From NCBI RefSeq assembly GCF_013402915.1, contig NC_050722.1, forward strand, positions 496,001 to 560,000: a DNA stretch of 64,000 nucleotides, read 5' to 3'. Below, one piece after another: positions 1 to 11,500 of the stretch (the first letter of the stretch is position 1; each line of letters begins with the position of its first letter). The stretch comes from Zygotorulaspora mrakii. Lineage: Eukaryota; Ascomycota; Saccharomycetes; Saccharomycetales; Saccharomycetaceae. A program made the position numbers and the translations under genes. Under the pieces are notes generated by a model that saw only the letters and a program-made list of their open reading frames with translations, ran no database searches and was not told the DNA's origin.

Positions 1-33
1 AATGAAAATGTAAACTGGTGATGTCAATTGTTT

Positions 34-1827
34 CTAGTTTGTCGCTGCGGCAGCCCTCTCAGCGTTTTTCTCAATAATCAAGTTTTCTTGTTGTCTTCTC
101 TTGTACGTCAGTTTTTTTCCATGTGTTATAATGGTCAGTAAAACAAACGATGAGGCACCCGTTAGGCCACCCATCAATGTGAATACACCTCCGTAGGTCA
201 TGGAGGCGGCCATTCTGCTTAAAGCGACAACAAACACTGCTGATAGAATGCATCTAAAGAGATTTAGGCATCCCGTCGCTGTGGAGGACTTTGATGGGAA
301 AAGGTCCACAATTAGGGTAACTGACATGGTTAGAATGCAGTTCGAAAATAAAGACGAAAATCCGCTTAAACACAGTAAGGCGGCTATGGGGGCATGCGCA
401 TATATGCACCAGCCAAACGAAATGAATCCACAACAGCTGATGAGTATTGTTACTAATGCTGGCTGCAGTCGTGCCTTGAAGATGTTGAAAGTGTAACGGA
501 AGTCGCCTTCCATCAATTTCCTCGCTTCTTGAATGTCAATTTTATGCTCCGTCATGAATTTGGCTTCTTCCGTTTTGATCCATTCACGATGTTTCACTAT
601 ATTTCTCTCGTAACTCCAGTTCAAATACCTTCCAGATGTGACAACACTAATCAAAGTGCATATACCTGCAGGTAGAAAGCATAATCCAATCTTTGCAACG
701 GACAAATGGTAATTCTTACTTAGCACGATCGATAAGGCCGTTTGATGAGTTGTCCACATTGCGAATTGCAAGCCAGCACATAGTAAAACCGCTGAGATTT
801 CAGGTATCATAAATACCGATAGCGATGCCAAAATATTGATTTTTGTTGGTGGTAATAAAGTATCATAATCCGGATTATCTAAATGAAGAGATTTTCTAAC
901 CATCGGTAAACCTAATATTGGAGCTTTGTTGACAATCTGTTTAGGAGGAATGGACCCATTGCCCGTTACAGTTCTTTTTGTTTCCGGTAGTATTATAAAT
1001 GATACTATCAGACAAATGCCAGATCCAATAGCCAGAAACCAAAAAATGGCTCTCCAACTCCATCGCGATGATAAACCTGCACCAATTAGTGCACCAAATG
1101 CACTTCCAACAACCTGAAATCCAGACACATAGCCCACATAGCCACCCCTCTCCATCCTAGTGGTCACGTCACCCATAATCCCACTATTAATGGCAATTAC
1201 TGGTGCGATACCTGCAGCTTGAAGACATCTCAACCCAACGATTTGACCATACGTTTTCGAACATGCTAAACCAACACAGGCTACAAAGTAAACCATAACA
1301 GAAAACAAAACAACTGGTCGTCTTCCTAAGGAATCCGCAAACCCACCCATAATCGTAGGTGAAACACCTTGAAATATAAAATAAACAACCACGGTTACAT
1401 TAACCGCTTCTTCACTGATATTGAACTCTTGTTCAATGACAGTAAGCACAGGATAATAAATTGCACCTGCTATAGTAGAGAAAAACCCGGTAAAGGCACA
1501 TTGGATGACTAGCGCCAGTTTTGCCCTTCTCCCAAATCTAGAATATGGTGGTGAAGAAAAATGTGGCTCTTGCTTCTCTGACCTCGTTCTTGTGAGAATA
1601 GTTTCTTCTTCCAGGGAGTTCAGCGACTCAGATCCAACCGCGTCATCCTGATCGTTGTCAAAGTCGCACTCAGAACCATGTTCTTGTTCATGTTCATTGT
1701 CAACGTAGGTGTCACACACCGGGACGGATCGATACCGCTCCCTTTCTGAGTTGCCAGTATAGCTAGGTAGCTCTCTACTTGATTTCTGATTGGCTGAAGT
1801 TGAACTGTCATTATCAAAAGTTTTCAT
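34..1827 (-). CDS. QDR2: MFS drug:H+ antiporter, DHA1 family (QDR1/QDR2/AQR1 ortholog)
   Basis: 597-residue plasma-membrane transporter expected to export drugs, weak acids or amino acids in exchange for protons. A polar, acidic N-terminal tail of about 100 residues precedes the first membrane segment (about 103-127). The MFS loop 2-3 motif [14 protein letters not shown] sits at residues 161-174, and a motif-C-like, glycine-rich segment at about 236-252 ([16 protein letters not shown]) is typical of antiporters. The last helices end near residue 575, followed by a basic/polar tail. The start is the first ATG. It lies next to POG1, as QDR2 does on S. cerevisiae chromosome IX, and two genes from a SUN gene, as AQR1 does on XIV, so it should correspond to the single ancestor of both. 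Which paralog's substrate range it keeps cannot be told from sequence. The stop is 33 bases from the window edge, so any tandem QDR copy would be outside. Confidence 0.9.
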   Translation of the reverse strand: MKTFDNDSSTSANQKSSRELPSYTGNSERERYRSVPVCDTYVDNEHEQEHGSECDFDNDQDDAVGSESLNSLEEETILTRTRSEKQEPHFSSPPYSRFGRRAKLALVIQCAFTGFFSTIAGAIYYPVLTVIEQEFNISEEAVNVTVVVYFIFQGVSPTIMGGFADSLGRRPVVLFSVMVYFVACVGLACSKTYGQIVGLRCLQAAGIAPVIAINSGIMGDVTTRMERGGYVGYVSGFQVVGSAFGALIGAGLSSRWSWRAIFWFLAIGSGICLIVSFIILPETKRTVTGNGSIPPKQIVNKAPILGLPMVRKSLHLDNPDYDTLLPPTKINILASLSVFMIPEISAVLLCAGLQFAMWTTHQTALSIVLSKNYHLSVAKIGLCFLPAGICTLISVVTSGRYLNWSYERNIVKHREWIKTEEAKFMTEHKIDIQEARKLMEGDFRYTFNIFKARLQPALVTILISCCGFISFGWCIYAHAPIAALLCLSGFSSLFSNCILTMSVTLIVDLFPSKSSTATGCLNLFRCILSAVFVVALSRMAASMTYGGVFTLMGGLTGASSFVLLTIITHGKKLTYKRRQQENLIIEKNAERAAAATN

Positions 1828-2468
1828 TCTATTGCTTCCTAGAATCCCGGAAAGTAGCTCTGATGTACCAGCACTATTCTGCGGCTGATTTTATATAACG
1901 GGTTTATTATGCTTACACTTGTACAATAAAAAGTCCTGCTGTCTCTAAGTGATATATTATATTGCATACCAACCGTTTACATATGGGCACCAAAACGGGA
2001 TCCATCATTTCGTGATAGGCATATATGTATTTGATGTACATGTATTTTGATCTTTTATATTATCTAATACACAATGGAAATTGTGACGGAAATAAGAAAA
2101 CCTTGATAGCTCTTGGCATTCATTCATGACGCAAATTAAACAAGAAACGTGAAGGGCGATGTGATAAATATGAAAAACAATATCAAGAGATAAGCGAAGC
2201 ATACAGACAGGCTTTAAAGATTCAAGACCTTTGAGAATGGCTAACAATAAATCTGTATTTTAAAATTAGGTAATTCGTTATGTTGATCCTGCGAAATTTT
2301 GATAGTAGTTTATAGATGCTAAGAAAACGCTTTTTCAGAATATGTATGGGGTATAAGTAGTATTTCCGATGAAGTCTTCTTCTTTTTTTGGCCTCATACG
2401 TGAGTCCTAATCCGTGATTATTGCACAAGCATGTAACTGGGTATTGCGCATTGGGGAATATATTATAT
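1828..2468. other. Intergenic: promoter of the QDR-type transporter and 3' end of POG1
   Basis: An AT-rich 640-base gap between two minus-strand genes. It should hold the transporter promoter and the POG1 terminator. I see no convincing Pdr1/Pdr3 element, RNA gene or repeat in it. Confidence 0.5.
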
Positions 2469-3716
2469 TTAGGTTGGAGGAGGATATTTTGGGGTGTGTA
2501 TGAGAAAGTTGACTGGCTTCTGCGGAGTAGCTTGCAATTCCTTAATAGGCGATCTCAAGGAATAATTCGATGAGGGTGTTATCGAACTTTGTGACCTTCG
2601 ATGGTTTCCTTGTCTTCGAATTGGTACGCCCTCTCCCTTGAAGCGAGAATGAGGTTGAAATTGCTGTGTGGGTGGCAGATAATTTGGGATACCTGCTTGA
2701 GTTGATTCTTGATTCGTATTTTGCTGTGCCATCAACCCAGGAGGTCGACGTGTTGATCCAGGAGGCATCAGATAAGATGTGGGTGTCGCGTACGTAGGAT
2801 TAGCAGGTGGGTATGCTAAGTTTTGTGAAGCGGTAGTTGATATTCCAGACGAAACGTTTTGCGATGTAGTCCTTGGGTTTGATCCACTGACTGACTCGGC
2901 AGTGGTGGCGTCTGAATTACTTCGTGGAGATAAATTTTGAGGTCCCAGTCCTGCTAGGATTTGACCCTGTGGCCCAAGTTGCTGCGGCAGCCATCGATTT
3001 GGTCCCTGGCCACCTTGGTATTGAAAATGGTAGGGGAACATAAACGGTTGTTGTAATTGAAACTGTGACTGTGAACGGCCCTGTGAATGACCGTGCTCAG
3101 GACCCAAGGGTGCATACTGAAACTGTGACTCCCTCGCGTAATCTGAAGCTACTCCCTGGCGTGCATTGTGGCGCATTATAGGAGGTTCCAGTCGTTTTCT
3201 TTTTCTATCAGAAGGATATATATCAAAATCGTTTTCCTGACGCGGTGTGGCATGTCCTCGATTGCTAAAAATATCAATGATATCATTAACGGATTGGCTT
3301 GTTAACGTTTCACTTGAGCTGCATTTATCTAAAATGAAGTTCAACTTCTCCAGGTTACAATCCCGTAGTTTTTCTACATCCTTTCTTTCTTGCTCCAATT
3401 TAATTTGCAAAAAATAGCTTAGGAATTCATCGTCCTCTTTATTAAGGGCAGATATATTTTTGATTCCCAATTGTTCCAGAATCTTTAATTTGAGAGTAAC
3501 AGATGATTCTGCAGTTGTGGAAGAAGCCGATGATGGCGCTGGTCCTCTACTTCGATCCGTTGTAGCCTCTGAGGAGCTAATAGTAGTCTGAACATCGGAC
3601 TTGGGTTGCTTTTCCGCTCTTTCGCCGACATTTTCAGTGTTGATTTCAGATGACTCCGCACTCATTTGCCCTGCATCTGGTGTCTGGCTCTCCACATTTG
3701 CTTTATCAGCTGACAT
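2469..3716 (-). CDS. POG1: POG1-like putative transcriptional activator
   Basis: 415 residues from the first ATG; the frame extends upstream, but only with non-ATG codons. The S. cerevisiae protein, of about 350 residues, promotes recovery from pheromone arrest and is a putative activator that binds cell-cycle promoters. Visible features are a Ser/Thr-rich N-terminus, a short predicted helical, charged region at about residues 75-130 (leucines spaced with acidic and basic residues), a basic patch DRKRKRLEPP near residue 175, and a long low-complexity C-terminal half rich in Gln, Pro, Ser and Asn. It contains no catalytic domain that I recognise. The assignment rests mostly on position between the QDR-type transporter and the SUN gene, exactly as in S. 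cerevisiae IX, plus composition. POG1 evolves fast, so the function is inferred. Confidence 0.75.
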   Translation of the reverse strand: MSADKANVESQTPDAGQMSAESSEINTENVGERAEKQPKSDVQTTISSSEATTDRSRGPAPSSASSTTAESSVTLKLKILEQLGIKNISALNKEDDEFLSYFLQIKLEQERKDVEKLRDCNLEKLNFILDKCSSSETLTSQSVNDIIDIFSNRGHATPRQENDFDIYPSDRKRKRLEPPIMRHNARQGVASDYARESQFQYAPLGPEHGHSQGRSQSQFQLQQPFMFPYHFQYQGGQGPNRWLPQQLGPQGQILAGLGPQNLSPRSNSDATTAESVSGSNPRTTSQNVSSGISTTASQNLAYPPANPTYATPTSYLMPPGSTRRPPGLMAQQNTNQESTQAGIPNYLPPTQQFQPHSRFKGEGVPIRRQGNHRRSQSSITPSSNYSLRSPIKELQATPQKPVNFLIHTPKYPPPT

Positions 3717-4918
3717 CAACGATCTACTGAGCCTCTTGATTGAAGTTTCTCTCGATGCGATGCGAGTTATCGATTTCAAATATATTTTTGTAATTCAGGA
3801 AGTACCGAAAAAGAAAAAGTTTGTGTGGGTCCCTCAGTACCGCGACCAGGACAGTAAATGGTTCACGATAAACCAAAAAAATATGTATTCAATATGCGCT
3901 GTTTATACTAAGAATTACGTGACCTTGCAGTTTGTTCACTTCCTCTCTGTAAGAGATAATTTTTCCTCTAGACAAAAGCTTGCCATCGGAGGACACAGGG
4001 ATCAGGAGTTCGCTACGCCACTCCCCACTAACCCTCCTACAAATCCTTTTATAGTGTGTTCCCTGATTGCCGCAAGAGAGAGGGCAAGAATTGTGAAAAT
4101 TGAATAGAAGATGTCGTAGCTAGAACGAACAAGTTTTCTTCTTGCATTGTGTCATTGCGAATGACTACCGCTAGCGCTTGCCGCATGATGGGGTAAAAAC
4201 TGAGCCTCTCAAGTTATAACGAAACATCCTAGAATGAAGACTTCCATCCAAGCTTTCTTGCAAGGAAATGAAATATAAAAATATTCCATTTCGAACAGTA
4301 ATACCCAAATGCACTCAAATTAAGGGTTCTTTTCCGACCTTCCTTTTCTCACATCAAATTCAACACGTATGTGGGGCTACATTCGCGCAAAAGCAGAATA
4401 TAAATAGTCTCCCAAAAGGGCTGTTCTTGCCAAGTCGCAATGCGGTCCATTTGGGATTGTGAATTTCGATGCATAGTACTTTCTTAAATAGATTTACGCT
4501 TCCAGAACATGGAAGTGCTGATTCCATGAAACCCATTCATTTGATTGTTTGGTTCAGATAACGTTCAGTTCAGTCTAAGGGGATGCCTCATAAAAGGCGG
4601 GGAAATCAAAAGTGAATTATCATGGTTTCTGTTCAAAGAATGGACCTTGATATGTAGAATACGCTTCGCGATCCCTGGTATAAGATAATTACATTAAAAA
4701 ACAATTTTATGTAAAAAAAATATAAAACAACAGCAGTCATGATGTGATGTCCTTACGGTGGAATGCTGGAAAAAAGATAATCTGATGAGTTATCGAAGAG
4801 TATAGTTCTAGCCTCTTAATGCTCCTTAGCGATGAGGATACAACAGACCACGCCATAAAAACTTTGAGAAAGGAAAACTTTAAAAAAAAAAGGCCAAGGC
4901 CGGGCTTGAATAATCAGC
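3717..4918. other. Intergenic 1.2 kb: POG1 promoter and SIM1 3' flank
   Basis: No gene-like frame is supported here. One AGGGG (STRE core) lies at 4578-4582 and a GCGGGG preceded by an A-rich run (Mig1-like) at 4597-4602, but both are about 0.9 kb upstream of the POG1 start and may be chance. I see no RNA gene or repeat. Confidence 0.5.
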
Positions 4919-6235
4919 TTAGTTGTATAACACGAATTTAGCCATTCCAGATGTAACGGAAACGGTACAGCCATCAGAGCCACCCTGGAATGAACCATTT
5001 TCGTAGGCACACTCTCCGATCACGTTTGCTGAAGAGTCAGCTGCAACGATCTTTACATTGAAATTTAATGGGGATTTGTTGTTTGGATTTGGGATCAGGG
5101 ACAAATAACTGACACCGCTGGCCGAACCAGCTCCGAAGTTTAATGGAGCCCAGTTACCGATACCGGAGCCTGGTTCACCCCAGATACAACCGTCTTCCAC
5201 AGAAACACCAGCATTGTTCACATAATATTGAGCAGATGTTTTCATACCTCTCCAAGTGTAATAGGTGTCTTGATTGACGATGGTTAGTGGTGAGGAATTA
5301 CCAGCCTGAACAAAAGTTGGAATGACCATATTTTCGGTACCTGGATAGTCAGTTCTGCAAATAGCAACATCTTTGTCAAGTTCAGAAACAACTTCGGCAG
5401 CTTGTACACCCCATTCGCACAAGTAATCGTGATCAGTGTTGGAACGATACAGAAAGCCGCCTTTACAGTACAATCCACCAATGGATCTACCGTCAGATGG
5501 TTGATTGGATGGCCATTGGGTCTTTGACATACCTGATTGACAGGCATAAGAACAGTAGGAGCCTTCAGAACAGCTGCCACCGACGGAAGTGTCTGGATTT
5601 TCGATTCCAGACCAGCCACCCTGGTTCATCCAATCGATTGGAACAACACCTTGACCAGCTGGGAAGTGGCTACAAGGGATAGTACCATCAGAGAATTTCT
5701 CCGTTGGAGGAGAAAATGAATTCAAATCGCCGGCAAGACCACCCGAAGAAGACGAAGTTGAAGAGGACACAGAGGACACAGAGGAAGTAGCGGTTGATGA
5801 GGTTCCTGCTGCGGATGAAGTGGTTACCGAAGAAGAGGTAATCGAAGATGCTGATGGAACTTCGCTAGACGATGTAGTGGTGCTGGATACAGAAGTAGCA
5901 ACAGAGGAAGAAGAAACTGGAGCAGCAGAAGAAGAAACTGCGGAAGCAGTGGCAGTGCTAGAGATTTCTGGTACCAAAGTTGAGGTCAAAACTGATGAAA
6001 CACCTGAGTATGAAACTGCAGGTTTGGTTGCTGCACTGGTGATTGGTTGACCGCTGTTGTCAACGGTAATAGTCTCGTAAACATATTCGACGGCAACGGC
6101 TCTCTTATGCTTGTGAGAGTCATTAACAGTGGTAATACAATCGTCGTCACGCTTGACGTGGAGATGGGGTAAGCCAGAAACAATAGCGCTAGAGCCTAAC
6201 AAGCAAGCAGCTAGTGTAACAGATGAAACTTTCAT
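4919..6235 (-). CDS. SIM1: SUN-family secreted cell-wall glucanase-like protein (SIM1/SUN4 ortholog)
   Basis: 438 residues from the first ATG (the frame opens earlier with TTG). SUN proteins are secreted, wall-bound, beta-glucanase-like proteins that act in cell separation, septation and ageing. Visible layout: a signal peptide of about 20 residues (hydrophobic, ending IVSG), dibasic Kex2-type KR sites at 28-29 and 44-45, a Ser/Thr/Ala-rich linker (about 85-185) likely to be O-mannosylated, and then the conserved, cysteine-rich SUN domain up to the C-terminus with [20 protein letters not shown] and YLCEWG segments. Length is close to Sim1 (about 475) and Sun4 (420). It takes the shared position of both ohnologs: POG1 on one side as for SIM1, and an AQR1-type transporter nearby as for SUN4. 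Two SCB boxes lie about 200-230 bases upstream. Confidence 0.95.
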   Translation of the reverse strand: MKVSSVTLAACLLGSSAIVSGLPHLHVKRDDDCITTVNDSHKHKRAVAVEYVYETITVDNSGQPITSAATKPAVSYSGVSSVLTSTLVPEISSTATASAVSSSAAPVSSSSVATSVSSTTTSSSEVPSASSITSSSVTTSSAAGTSSTATSSVSSVSSSTSSSSGGLAGDLNSFSPPTEKFSDGTIPCSHFPAGQGVVPIDWMNQGGWSGIENPDTSVGGSCSEGSYCSYACQSGMSKTQWPSNQPSDGRSIGGLYCKGGFLYRSNTDHDYLCEWGVQAAEVVSELDKDVAICRTDYPGTENMVIPTFVQAGNSSPLTIVNQDTYYTWRGMKTSAQYYVNNAGVSVEDGCIWGEPGSGIGNWAPLNFGAGSASGVSYLSLIPNPNNKSPLNFNVKIVAADSSANVIGECAYENGSFQGGSDGCTVSVTSGMAKFVLYN

Positions 6236-7230
6236 TTTATCTCTTTTCAATCAATTAATGTAACTCTTATTTTCTAGTATCAACATTATTTTGAACTGTT
6301 AGTGGATCATGTCTTGAAGTTAAAAAATTTCGCCCATATCCAGTCCAATTGCTCGAATAAACAATCCCATCTTCGACACCTGTACTGTTGAACAATAACA
6401 ATGTTTGTCTGAATCGGTATTTTTCATTATCAAACGCGAAATTTTCGCTCAAAACGACACCGCGAAAAAAATGAAAACCGCTGAAAAGAGAATTCTATCA
6501 GAATGGCTGGTCAATGTACAGTTGAAACGTATCGATATTCCGGCAATAACTGTTTTTTTTGTTTCGACTGGTACATCAAAATGTTAAACACGTTTCTGGG
6601 GCTTGGATGTTGTTTCGGCCAATGGAAATGTTTCGAGGTTTCAGACATGGATGGAATAGCAGAAAACGCTGTAAAATACATACTTTAGAGTAAGCCAAAC
6701 TTCTTTGAAATTGAACAAGGTCTGTTTGATAAAGGAAGGAATAGTAGTTGGATTAATGAACGGTCAATACTTTGGAAAAAGGTGAAAACACGTTCTAAAA
6801 AGGAATGTAAATAGTTGGGATTTTTTTAAATGAGTGTAAAAGGTTGAGTTCCTAAAAGTTCAATATCTTCAGTTAATAGGTCAGTAAATCGGTAAGTCGG
6901 TTAATGAAACTATGTAGTTCTTAAGTAATAAACATAGAGTGATAACAATAAATGAGGAATAAACAAAAAAAAACCCACCTGTATTTATCAGCTTTTTCCC
7001 GCTCATTTGTCACCTCGAGAAAAGGTAAAACATGCAGGTGAAAAAATTACTTTTGAAAAACGTAAACAATGGGAGACCAGTAAAAAAAGTAAACGAGTTT
7101 GAAAATAAGAAACAGGCGTGGCTATGCCCTGCGTTAAGGTTTGAGAGAGAGCATAGCTCGCGGAGGTCTAGTGGGAATAAGTTCTTTTTCAAGAACATGA
7201 TCATCATGAACATATCTGTGTGCATGATAA
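6236..7230. other. Intergenic 1 kb: SIM1 promoter and AYR1 3' flank
   Basis: Apart from the two SCB boxes annotated separately, it is AT-rich with A/T runs near 6965-6975. I see no RNA gene, repeat or credible small gene. Confidence 0.5.
6435..6467. promoter_or_regulatory. Two SCB (Swi4/Swi6) boxes upstream of SIM1
   Basis: CGCGAAA occurs at 6435-6441 and again at 6461-6467, 26 bases apart, about 200-230 bases upstream of the minus-strand SIM1 start. CRCGAAA is the S. cerevisiae SBF site. G1/S-phased expression of this wall gene is inferred. Confidence 0.5.
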
Positions 7231-8106
7231 TCAGTGCTGTTTTTCTCTCAACACTTTGTAGGCAGCATGGAGTCTGAATTTCTTCTCAACCCCCCATTCA
7301 ATTAGCCAGTACGGCAAAAAAGTGTATACCAAGGTTAGAAGTCTGGCCAATTTTCCTCTGTATACATCCAGCGGATCTCTTGAACTTAGAATATCGCCAA
7401 CGACTTGTTTTGCGTACTCCTCCACAGGAGTTGGGTGGTTTCTTTTTGCCATTTCACGTCTTCTGTCAAATGCCTCTATACCTTCCTTGAAGTTGAGATA
7501 AGAATGATCAGGTAACGGTCTTTTCTCAGCGATATCTGTGGCGACACCACCGGTGATCGTGTTGATCACTCTAACACCAAAGGGTCTCATCTCTAAATGC
7601 AAAACTCTGGCATACTGATGGATTGCTGCTTTCGTAGCACCATAGATGCTTCCGAATGGAAATGCTGCAATACCTGCCAGAGAACCGGTGAATGTAATAG
7701 TCCCTTTAGCGTTGATTAGGAACTCAGCTAGTTGCGCGCACATGTTGATATGGCCAAATACGTTGACTTGGAAGCATTGTTCCACCATCGCATCAGTAAC
7801 ATCGATGGCCGGGACTGTACAACTTTGGCCTGCATTGTTGAACAAGAGATCCAGCCTCTGGCCAGGTAATTCTAGGCCCAACTTTTCTTTAAATTTTTTA
7901 ATCTCAACAACCTTAGAGATGTCCAGGTGACATGGAATAATGACGCCTTCGGCAAAGTTCTCAGCTAATTTCTCTATGGCTTCAGTGTGCCTCGCACATG
8001 CGTATACTTTATAATTGTGCTGGGCTAGCTCACGGGAGACATGGTAGCCAATACCTTGAGAAGCACCTGTGACAACAGCAATCTTTCTGTTGGATAAGTT
8101 TGACAT
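7231..8106 (-). CDS. AYR1: 1-acyl-dihydroxyacetone-phosphate reductase (short-chain dehydrogenase)
   Basis: 291 residues. NADPH-dependent reduction of 1-acyl-DHAP to lysophosphatidic acid in the ER and lipid droplets, a step toward phosphatidic acid; in S. cerevisiae it also has triacylglycerol lipase activity. Classical SDR features: TGASQGIG cofactor loop at 13-20, NNAG at 90-93, catalytic Ser142 and the YGATK pair Tyr155/Lys159. A hydrophobic stretch with aromatic residues near the C-terminus (about 265-280) fits membrane or droplet association. The frame extends 66 codons further upstream, but I chose the ATG at 8106 because MSNLSNRKIAVVTGASQG places the Rossmann start where the family has it. 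It sits between SIM1 and KGD1 as in S. cerevisiae. Confidence 0.95.
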   Translation of the reverse strand: MSNLSNRKIAVVTGASQGIGYHVSRELAQHNYKVYACARHTEAIEKLAENFAEGVIIPCHLDISKVVEIKKFKEKLGLELPGQRLDLLFNNAGQSCTVPAIDVTDAMVEQCFQVNVFGHINMCAQLAEFLINAKGTITFTGSLAGIAAFPFGSIYGATKAAIHQYARVLHLEMRPFGVRVINTITGGVATDIAEKRPLPDHSYLNFKEGIEAFDRRREMAKRNHPTPVEEYAKQVVGDILSSRDPLDVYRGKLARLLTLVYTFLPYWLIEWGVEKKFRLHAAYKVLREKQH

Positions 8107-8525
8107 CTTCGACGTTGGATACTTAATGCGAATAGAGTAATACTGTGAAGGAATGAACCTTGACCGTATTGCATTTTTTATATGTTTTAATTTTTTGCTG
8201 GAGCAACTTACAAGTCCCTTGAAAAAGGGCATTCGGGCGAACCTGAGTGATGACATGTAGTAGAAATCATCCGAAGTATAGTGTTGATACATATATTCAA
8301 GCAATGCAAAGGTTAATTAAGTACCATGGGGCGGACCAGGCGTACATATGAGCTTGAAACTTCATCGTAGACAATAAAAGTGTTTTTCGTTCTCATAAAC
8401 AAACACCAATCATCCATGAATAAAATATTGGATTGAATACATATAATCTAATGTAATAAATAAAAAGGCGAGATAATCATAAGAATGTTATATTTGCAAA
8501 GTAAAGATGATGATAATTAGAACAA
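8107..8525. other. Intergenic: AYR1 promoter and KGD1 3' flank
   Basis: A 420-base gap between two minus-strand genes, AT-rich on the KGD1 side. I see no specific element beyond expected promoter and 3' end functions. Confidence 0.45.
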
Positions 8526-11500
8526 TCACTGCTGTTGACCAAATACCTCACTTAAGAATGCTTCTTCTTCTGCGGTATGTAAAGTCTTGTTACCAGCCGC
8601 AACAGCACCACTTGGATTTCTTCCACAATATTGCACATTGAAATCCTTATACTTTTCTGTCTCCTTCAAAACAGTAGCTATTCTTGGAGCTTGGTAAGAC
8701 CATGAACCCATATTTAATGGCTCTTCTTGACAGAATTTAATTTCTTCTAAGTTTGGATAAGAGTTGATTGTGTCACGTAACTGAGCAAATGGGAATGGAT
8801 GAGGTTGCTCAATCCTGAGGAAAGCGGTTGTTTTATCACCCAATTCAGCACGCTTCTTATGCAATGCAGTGTACACTTGACCTGTCAATAATACCAGTCT
8901 CTTGGTTTCTTCTCTGGTACCAATGCTCTTTCCATGTTCAGCATCTTCGATCACCCATTGGAAACTTCCATCAGTAAACTCTGATAGTTCAGATCTTGCT
9001 AATGGATGACGTAGCAGCTGTTTCGAGAAGAATAAAACTAGTGGTTTACGGAATTGACGATGCTGTTGTCTTCTCAAGATATGGAATAAGTTTGCTGGTG
9101 TTGTTGGATACACAACTTGGAAATTACAATCCTGATGTTGCCTCTTCAGTTTCTCTTCCGATGGGAAAAATCTTTGATCTTCATTCGCCAACTGTAAGAA
9201 TCTCTCCAATCTGCCAGAAGAATGTTCAGGACCTTGACCGTCATAACCGTGAGGTAAAGAAAGAACTAAACCTGAACGTTGTTTCCATTTTTGTTCGGCA
9301 CCTGCAATGAATTGATCAATAATAACTTGCGCAGTATTTGCGAAATCACCAAACTGAGCCTCCCACATAACAAAATAATCTGGACTTGTTAAAGAATAAC
9401 CATACTCGAACCCCATAACACCGTATTCCGATAGTGAAGAGTTTGAGATCGTGAAATCACCTTGCTTTTCGCTTAGGTTTTTTAATGGAGTATATATATT
9501 TTCAGAATTCTGGTCATGTAAAACAGCATGACGTTGAGAAAATGTACCTCTTTCGACATCTTCACCAGAAATTCTGACATGATAACCTTCAAGAGCCAAA
9601 GTACCAAAAGCTAAGGCTTCACCGGTAGACCAATCAATTCCTTTTTCAGTGTCAATAGATTTACCTCTATTATTCAATATTCTTTTCAAATTTCTGTGAA
9701 TTTCAAAGCCTTCTGGTGCTGAAGAGATTACTTTACCGATATGTTTCAGAGTATCAGCGGGAACGTTTGTTGGTTCATGCGGCAAAATTTCAGTTGCTAA
9801 TTCTTTTGGTGATTTGAAATTTTCCCAGGCAGCAGTTAACCATTCTCTTGAGTTTGGTTTATATTCTTTTCCCTTTTCAAAAGCTTCTTCAAATAATCCC
9901 CAAACCCATTTTTTATGTTCTTCAATGTCAGCCTTCGTAAATGAACCTTCAATTATCAATTTCTCAGTGTAAACATCAATAACAGATTTTTGTTTAGCAA
10001 TCTTTTGATACATCAAAGGTTGAGTGAAGGATGGTTGATCTGTTTCGTTATGACCATGTTTTCTCCAACCAACAACATCAATTATAGCATCAGTATGGAA
10101 CTTACTTCTCCATTCGGCGGCTAAATTGAAGATGAATGTAACAGCTTCAACATCATTAGCATTAACGTGGAAGATTGGTGCATCGATAGCTTTAGCAATA
10201 TCAGAGGGGTATGGTGTGGATCTAGCAAATCTTGGGTCTGTAGTGAACCCAATTTGATTGTTGAAAATAACGTGGATGGTACCACCTGTAGAATATTCTG
10301 GCAAGTTCAAGAATTCCATTGTCTCATAAACCACACCTTGACCGGCAAAAGCGGCATCACCATGCATTAAGACGGATAAAGCCTTGTCTTTCTTCTCAAG
10401 GTCGTTCTTTGCATGAAGAATAGACCTTGTCCTACCCAAACAAACGGGATCATTTGCCTCTAAATGGGATGGATTTGCGACCAACGAAATGTTGACATAT
10501 TTACCTGAAGTTGTTGGTCTTTTGTAATGCATACCTAGATGATATTTCACATCACCTGACCCTTCGATATCGTCCTGGGCAGTTGACCCCTTGAATTCAG
10601 AGAAGATAGATTCATTTGGCTTACGAACAACGTTCGATAAAACATTTAATCTACCACGATGAGCCATACCTAATACAACATCTTCAACGCCTAATTCAAC
10701 AGAACGATCGATTAAGGTCTTGATACCTGGGACAGCGACTTCAAGACCTTCTAAACCGAATCTTTTATCATTTGGAAATTTTGTTGATAAGAAACTTTCA
10801 AATGAGGTAGCCCAAGTCAGCCTATCTAATATTTGTCTCTTTTGATCAATAGTGTACTGGTAAGGAGTTGCAATTTCAATTCTCTCTCTTAACCATTCAC
10901 ACTTCTCCTTTGATGGAATATGAGTATACTGCACACCATAAGATGAACAGTATAACTTTTCCATGGAGCTAACAATCTCTCTCAAAGTCATCTTCGTCTT
11001 ACCATCTCTAGCAAATCTGGGTAAGATACCGGGACCTAAGTTTATTTGCTTGTCGAGATCACGCTCAGTGAAACCATAGTACTCTAATGTTAGTTCTTTT
11101 GGAACCGGCTTTGTCTTGTCATCACCAAAAGAAATCTGTAAAGGATCGATGTGTGCTTTCAAATGGCCTCTGACCTGGTAAGCTCTACATAGAAGCTGGA
11201 TCTTCAAATGGCACATCACATTTTCGTCAACTGTAGTGCCCATTGGCTTATCTAATGCCAAATTCTCAGCACCCGTAGGACCGCTTACTAAATTTGGTGG
11301 CGCCTGAAATGCGCTAGACGACTTGATGTTCATGTTGCCCATGTTTTTGAAGTACGCATTCCAAGACGCATGGACAGAACTTGGATCCTTCTGCCAAGCC
11401 TCATACATCTCGTCGATATAGTTGGCGTTAGAAGTAGACAAAAAAGTGTCTGTGCCGCTGGCAAACCCTCTCGCTCCCCTGGCAGCACACAGCAGTGATC

